NCBI GenBank assembly: GCA_003526435.1
Contig: DPWF01000331.1
Span: 7,258 to 15,772 of the forward strand
Reading direction: 5' to 3'
From: Chitinophagaceae bacterium
GTDB taxonomy: Bacteria > Bacteroidota > Bacteroidia > Chitinophagales > Chitinophagaceae
DNA: 8,515 nucleotides
Part shown: one piece after another, positions 6,068-8,515 of the stretch
How the letters are laid out: each line of letters begins with the position of its first letter
Position numbering within the stretch: position 1 is the first letter of the stretch
Made by a program: the position numbers and the translations under genes
Notes under the pieces: model-generated
Told to the model about the DNA's origin: nothing
Database searches by the model: none
Seen by the model: the letters and a program-made list of their open reading frames with translations, nothing else

Positions 6068-6110
6068 TTCAGGAAGACAGTTTACCATATAATACTTTCA
6101 AAAAATAAAT

Positions 6111-6677
6111 ATGGCCAAAGCAACCAAAAAATTAACAGGCAAAGAGCAGGAATCATTGCTCCTGCTGCTAAAGAACCGGTTTGAAAAAAACGCAAAACGA
6201 CATAAAGGTATTGAGTGGAGCAAAGTGGAAGCAAGATTAAAAGCAAATGCCAATAAACTATGGTCGCTCAGCGAAATGGAAAGAACAGGTGGCGAACCTG
6301 ATGTAACAGGACAGGATAAAAAAACGGGTGCTTTTATCTTTTGCGACTGTGCTGCTGAAAGTCCGGCCGGCCGCAGAAGTTTATGCTACGATCGTGAGGC
6401 ATTGGACAGCCGTAAAGAATTTAAACCAGCCGACACAGCCATTGATATGGCCAAAGCAATGGGTGTTGAAATATTAGATGAAGAAGCATACAGGTACTTA
6501 CAAACGCTCGGAAACTTTGATGCCAAAACTTCCAGTTGGTTAAAAACACCGGAAGCCATTCGTAAACATGGAGGTGCCATTTTTGGCGACTGGCGTTATC
6601 ATCATGTATTTGTGTACCATAATGGGGCGGGTTCATATTATGCGGCGAGGGGTTTCAGGGGATCTTTGATGGTTTGA
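6111..6677 (+). CDS. DUF4256 family protein
   Basis: A 188-residue cytoplasmic protein that matches DUF4256 over its whole length. Characteristic blocks: an N-terminal helical part with LLLLLKNRFEKNAKRH (16-31), EMERTGGEPDV (55-65), FCDCAAESPAGRRSLCYDRE (77-96), AIDMAKAMGVEILDEEAYR (110-128), LGNFDAKTSSWLKTPEAIRK (133-152) and the C-terminal end YYAARGFRGSLMV (176-188). The family is widespread in Bacteroidetes and Firmicutes and has no assigned activity that I know of. C78 and C80 in CDC and C92 are visible but not diagnostic. The ATG at 6111 follows an A-rich stretch, usual for this phylum. A degraded copy of the same C-terminus appears to lie at 8017-8103, on the far side of the next gene. 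Confidence 0.92.
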   Translation: MAKATKKLTGKEQESLLLLLKNRFEKNAKRHKGIEWSKVEARLKANANKLWSLSEMERTGGEPDVTGQDKKTGAFIFCDCAAESPAGRRSLCYDREALDSRKEFKPADTAIDMAKAMGVEILDEEAYRYLQTLGNFDAKTSSWLKTPEAIRKHGGAIFGDWRYHHVFVYHNGAGSYYAARGFRGSLMV

Positions 6678-6829
6678 TTTTTTTCGACTACTCATGAAAA
6701 CAAATGCAGCCCTGTATTAACCCACTCAAACTGCAAGTACTATTGATTTCCAGAGAGATAGGGAAGTCAAATAAATCTTATAAAATTCCCGAAAGAATCA
6801 TTTAACTTTAAAGGGTATAGGTGAAAACC

Positions 6830-6896
6830 ACCGGCCGATTATTCCCCCAATCAAAACCGGTTATCGCTATTGTATTTCCTTCCCCCCACAATAGCG
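6830..6896 (+). promoter_or_regulatory. Two consecutive hairpins with poly-C loops upstream of the JmjC-like gene
   Basis: Hairpin 1 pairs ACCGG (6830-6834) with CCGGT (6857-6861) and, inside, GATT (6837-6840) with AATC (6849-6852), leaving the loop ATTCCCCC. Hairpin 2 pairs CGCTATTGT (6865-6873) with ACAATAGCG (6888-6896), a perfect 9 bp, leaving a 14-base pyrimidine-rich loop ending in CCCCCC. The pair lies in the 220-base gap after DUF4256, ending 31 bases before the ATG at 6928. They could be a structured leader, a terminator-like element for the upstream gene, or a protein-binding site. The rest of this gap (6678-6829) is AT-rich, and I see nothing convincing in it. Confidence 0.55.
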
Positions 6897-6900
6897 TTTG
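6870..6900 (+). promoter_or_regulatory. Possible promoter of the JmjC-like gene
   Basis: TTG at 6870-6872 is followed after 19 bases by TAGCGTTTG (6892-6900), which is TAnnTTTG with one extra base in the middle. If active, transcription would begin near 6904 and give a leader of about 24 bases before the ATG at 6928. It overlaps hairpin 2, so promoter and hairpin explanations compete. Confidence 0.3.
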
Positions 6901-6927
6901 CGCATTTGGCAACACAAAACCCTGTTT

Positions 6928-7971
6928 ATGATACCACTTCATAGCATTGAAGATGCGTTTCAATTTGATGCAACGCTGAAAGCGAGTAAAGCCGATTTGC
7001 AGGCGCTCGAAAAAAAATATCTACATCCCGTCAACTACAGTAAAAAAGCATTGTTCGATGCCATGTATGAGGGATATACAATTGTTTTTAATGACTATCC
7101 TATTCATTACCCACTTCCGCCGGGAAGTAGTAAGATAACACATACTTTAAACCTGCTTCGCAATAACCTGCGCAAAACGGAGAACATTTATATCCGTTAT
7201 GGAAGTAGCAGAACACGCAAGAAAGTAACCATCAGCGAAGTAATCGACAGGTGGGTAAACGGCCGTTCAAAATTTGGTGTTACCGATCTGCATTTTCGTG
7301 ATATGGCCTACTTCAAAAAAATTGATGCGGATGCAGTGAGTTATTTTAACCTTTTACCTCATTTCCCTGAAGAGGTTTCGTTTCTTGAAATGCTTACGCT
7401 GGTGATTAGTTCGAGAGGAATTTTCAGCGATTCGCATTCCGATGATGGCGATGGCAGTAATCACTGTATTGTTGGCACCAAACTCTGGTTTGCCTGGGAT
7501 AAAAGCGAAGGCGAACGGGTTGGACTTGAAGATTGTACGCATCACCCGGTTTACGATCAGGCCAAATTCAGTATCAAAAAATTCCTGTCGCTCAAATCGG
7601 CTCACTGGTTCCTGGTTACGGAAGGCAAAACACTGTTTATGCCGGGTAACTTCACCCATAAAGTGGTAACACTTGAGCCCTATATCGGTTTCGGAAGTTT
7701 TTATTTGTCGCTGCCCAACTATATCAATTCAGTACGACGCTGGGTATTGCTACAGTCAAGCGATGCGAATGCTGCATTTATTGAATCGCTCAACCATGCA
7801 TTCCTTAAATACCTGAGAAAGGATATTCCGAAAATGAGTGCCGGGCAGCGAACTAAAATGGGATTTGATTATTTTCTCAAAGCTGTAAAGGAATGGGACA
7901 AGGGTCTCACAAAAAAAGAAGCGGCCACCCTCAGGGAAAAAGCTATGATAGATGCAATATTGCGCAGCTAA
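6928..7971 (+). CDS. JmjC/cupin-like protein, putative Fe(II)/2-oxoglutarate-dependent oxygenase
   Basis: The 347-residue protein carries a JmjC-type double-stranded beta-helix in its second half. The metal triad is visible as HSD (H170, D172) in SDSHSDDGDGSNHCIVGTKLWFAW, and H244 in TLFMPGNFTHKVV; K185 of GTKLWF sits where related proteins often place the 2-oxoglutarate ligand or core lysine. GSFYLSLPN (256-264) closes the barrel. The N-terminal part (1-160) has basic RYGSSRTRKK (90-99) and WVNGRSKFGVTDLHFRDM (109-126), and the C-terminal part is helical and charged. Members hydroxylate proteins, RNA or small molecules; the substrate here is unknown. No signal peptide is seen. An in-frame TTG at 6898 would add ten residues but lies at the putative promoter and hairpin, so the ATG at 6928 is preferred. 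It stands alone, with long gaps on both sides. Confidence 0.82.
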   Translation: MIPLHSIEDAFQFDATLKASKADLQALEKKYLHPVNYSKKALFDAMYEGYTIVFNDYPIHYPLPPGSSKITHTLNLLRNNLRKTENIYIRYGSSRTRKKVTISEVIDRWVNGRSKFGVTDLHFRDMAYFKKIDADAVSYFNLLPHFPEEVSFLEMLTLVISSRGIFSDSHSDDGDGSNHCIVGTKLWFAWDKSEGERVGLEDCTHHPVYDQAKFSIKKFLSLKSAHWFLVTEGKTLFMPGNFTHKVVTLEPYIGFGSFYLSLPNYINSVRRWVLLQSSDANAAFIESLNHAFLKYLRKDIPKMSAGQRTKMGFDYFLKAVKEWDKGLTKKEAATLREKAMIDAILRS

Positions 7972-8016
7972 ACAGGGTATAAGTATATCTTATTTACATC
8001 CCCCGAAGTCAGCTAC

Positions 8017-8103
8017 TTTGAAAGGCATAATCAACAACTACGTGGATTGCAAACCTCTTCTCATTATATAACGCGAGGTTTCAAGGCTTCTTTGCATGTA
8101 TAA
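8017..8103 (+). pseudogene. Probable relic of a DUF4256 C-terminus
   Basis: In the frame of the preceding gene, after its stop, the reading SHYITRGFKASLHV-stop (8059-8103) aligns without gaps to the end of the intact DUF4256 protein, SYYAARGFRGSLMV-stop: 8 of 14 residues are identical, K/R and A/G are conservative, and the stop is at the same place. Upstream, FERHN (8017-8031) may correspond to FVYHN, with about seven extra residues between. There is no start codon and no room for the other 150 residues, so it is not a functional gene. Chance similarity over such a short stretch cannot be excluded without a search. It occupies much of the 224-base gap 7972-8195. Confidence 0.45.
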
Positions 8104-8170
8104 AATGTTCTTCATTATTTTCCCGCCAACCTTTCACATAATAAAGCACGAAGTAAATAGTTGCCGACTG

Positions 8171-8178
8171 TACCTTAG
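8171..8178 (+). promoter_or_regulatory. Possible promoter -7 element TACCTTAG of the DinB-like gene
   Basis: TACCTTAG differs by one base from TAnnTTTG and lies 17 bases before the ATG at 8196. No TTTG or TTG is found at the usual -33 spacing, so this is a weak call based on position and the single box. Confidence 0.3.
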
Positions 8179-8195
8179 TGTTTTAATATTGATAT

Positions 8196-8515
8196 ATGGA
8201 TGCTTTATTTAAAACCTGGGAAACCAATCGCAACAATTACCTGCGCTTTTTAGAACCCTTTTCATTAGCACAACTCAATACAGTTCCGGAAGGGTTTAAT
8301 AATAATATCATCTGGAATGTTGGTCATATTATTGTGGCACAGCAATCACTGGTATATCGTTTATCGGGCCTCCCTATGCAGGTAAGCGATGAAATGTTTA
8401 ACCTGTATAAACCCGGTACCAAACCTGAGAGAGCTATTACGCAGCAAGAAGCAGATGAACTCAAACAACTACTCATTGCGCTCTGCGAACACACAAAAAA
8501 AGATATCGAAAAAGG
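8196..8515 (+). CDS. DinB superfamily protein (3'-truncated by window edge)
   Basis: The first 106 codons are present, starting MDALFKTWETNRNNYLRFLE. The motif NNNIIWNVGHIIVAQQSLVYRLSGLP (35-60) is the first metal-ligand region of DinB/YfiT-like four-helix proteins, with H44 as the likely metal ligand; further histidines should follow beyond the window. The helix ITQQEADELKQLLIALCEHTKKDIEK (81-106) fits the next bundle helix. Family members include thiol-dependent transferases (bacillithiol and mycothiol S-transferases) and many of unknown role; no substrate can be assigned. Full length is normally about 150-170 residues, so about one third is missing. The ATG follows a TTTTAATATTGATAT stretch without a Shine-Dalgarno. 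Confidence 0.85.
   Translation, partial: MDALFKTWETNRNNYLRFLEPFSLAQLNTVPEGFNNNIIWNVGHIIVAQQSLVYRLSGLPMQVSDEMFNLYKPGTKPERAITQQEADELKQLLIALCEHTKKDIEK

Noticed and set aside
6694..6720. Eight-codon frame (MKTNAALY) after DUF4256, considered as a leader peptide
   Set aside because: Too short to support, no regulatory codons, and it lies far from the next gene.
6811..6861. Possible riboswitch-like structure (GGTG-AAAAC-CACC next to hairpin 1)
   Set aside because: I could not match it to the conserved core of any riboswitch class I know; only the two larger hairpins are reported.
8051..8081. AAACCTC / GAGGTTT dyad as a terminator of the JmjC-like gene
   Set aside because: The 17-base loop and absence of a T-tract make it a poor terminator; it lies inside the probable DUF4256 relic, which explains the right arm.
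6645..8103. attL/attR direct repeats of an integrated element at the 3' end of DUF4256
   Set aside because: The copies are too diverged (about 64 percent identical) for a recent att pair, and there is no integrase in the interval; gene decay is the simpler reading.

Overview
The window reads as ordinary chromosome of a Bacteroidota bacterium, most likely near Chitinophagaceae. Reasons: a DUF4290 protein, which I know only from this phylum; a MurA with the Bacteroidetes-type PG-x-DKIGRRR loop; -7 promoter elements of the TAnnTTTG/TAnnTTCG type; almost no Shine-Dalgarno sequences; and AT-rich gene starts. The family assignment is inference from protein resemblance only.

Layout. Bases 1-1067 (minus) hold the first 355 codons of murA, cut by the window edge. 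A strong terminator (1131-1166) separates it from the gene upstream on the same strand, a DUF4290 protein (1187-1948, minus) with a 64-residue Arg/Asn/Gly-only style tail. Divergent from it is pheS (2072-3103), apparently leaderless. A 100-base gap with four copies of a CCATGG-centred 10-mer leads to recO (best start 3229). recO converges on an amidohydrolase (4061-5209, minus, TTG start); the 94-base gap between them is almost filled by a large imperfect palindrome. A 180-base divergent region with a good promoter and two small dyads separates it from a secreted beta-sandwich-like protein (5390-6067), followed by a DUF4256 protein (6111-6677). Then comes a JmjC/cupin-like putative Fe(II)/2-oxoglutarate oxygenase (6928-7971), preceded by two consecutive hairpins with poly-C loops. 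Behind it lies what looks like a decayed C-terminus of a second DUF4256 gene (8017-8103). The window ends in the first 106 codons of a DinB-family protein (8196 onward).

How it fits together. murA (peptidoglycan precursor), pheS (phenylalanyl-tRNA synthetase alpha) and recO (recombinational repair) are housekeeping genes, each apparently with its own promoter; I see no long operon. The right half (5390-8515) is accessory in character: poorly characterised families, longer gaps and a gene relic, suggesting turnover of genes at this locus. I did not find a defence system, CRISPR array, RNA gene, transposase or clear multi-gene novel system. The most interesting items are the JmjC-like gene with its structured leader and flanking DUF4256 relic, the two intergenic repeat structures, and the RNA-binding-like tail of the DUF4290 protein.
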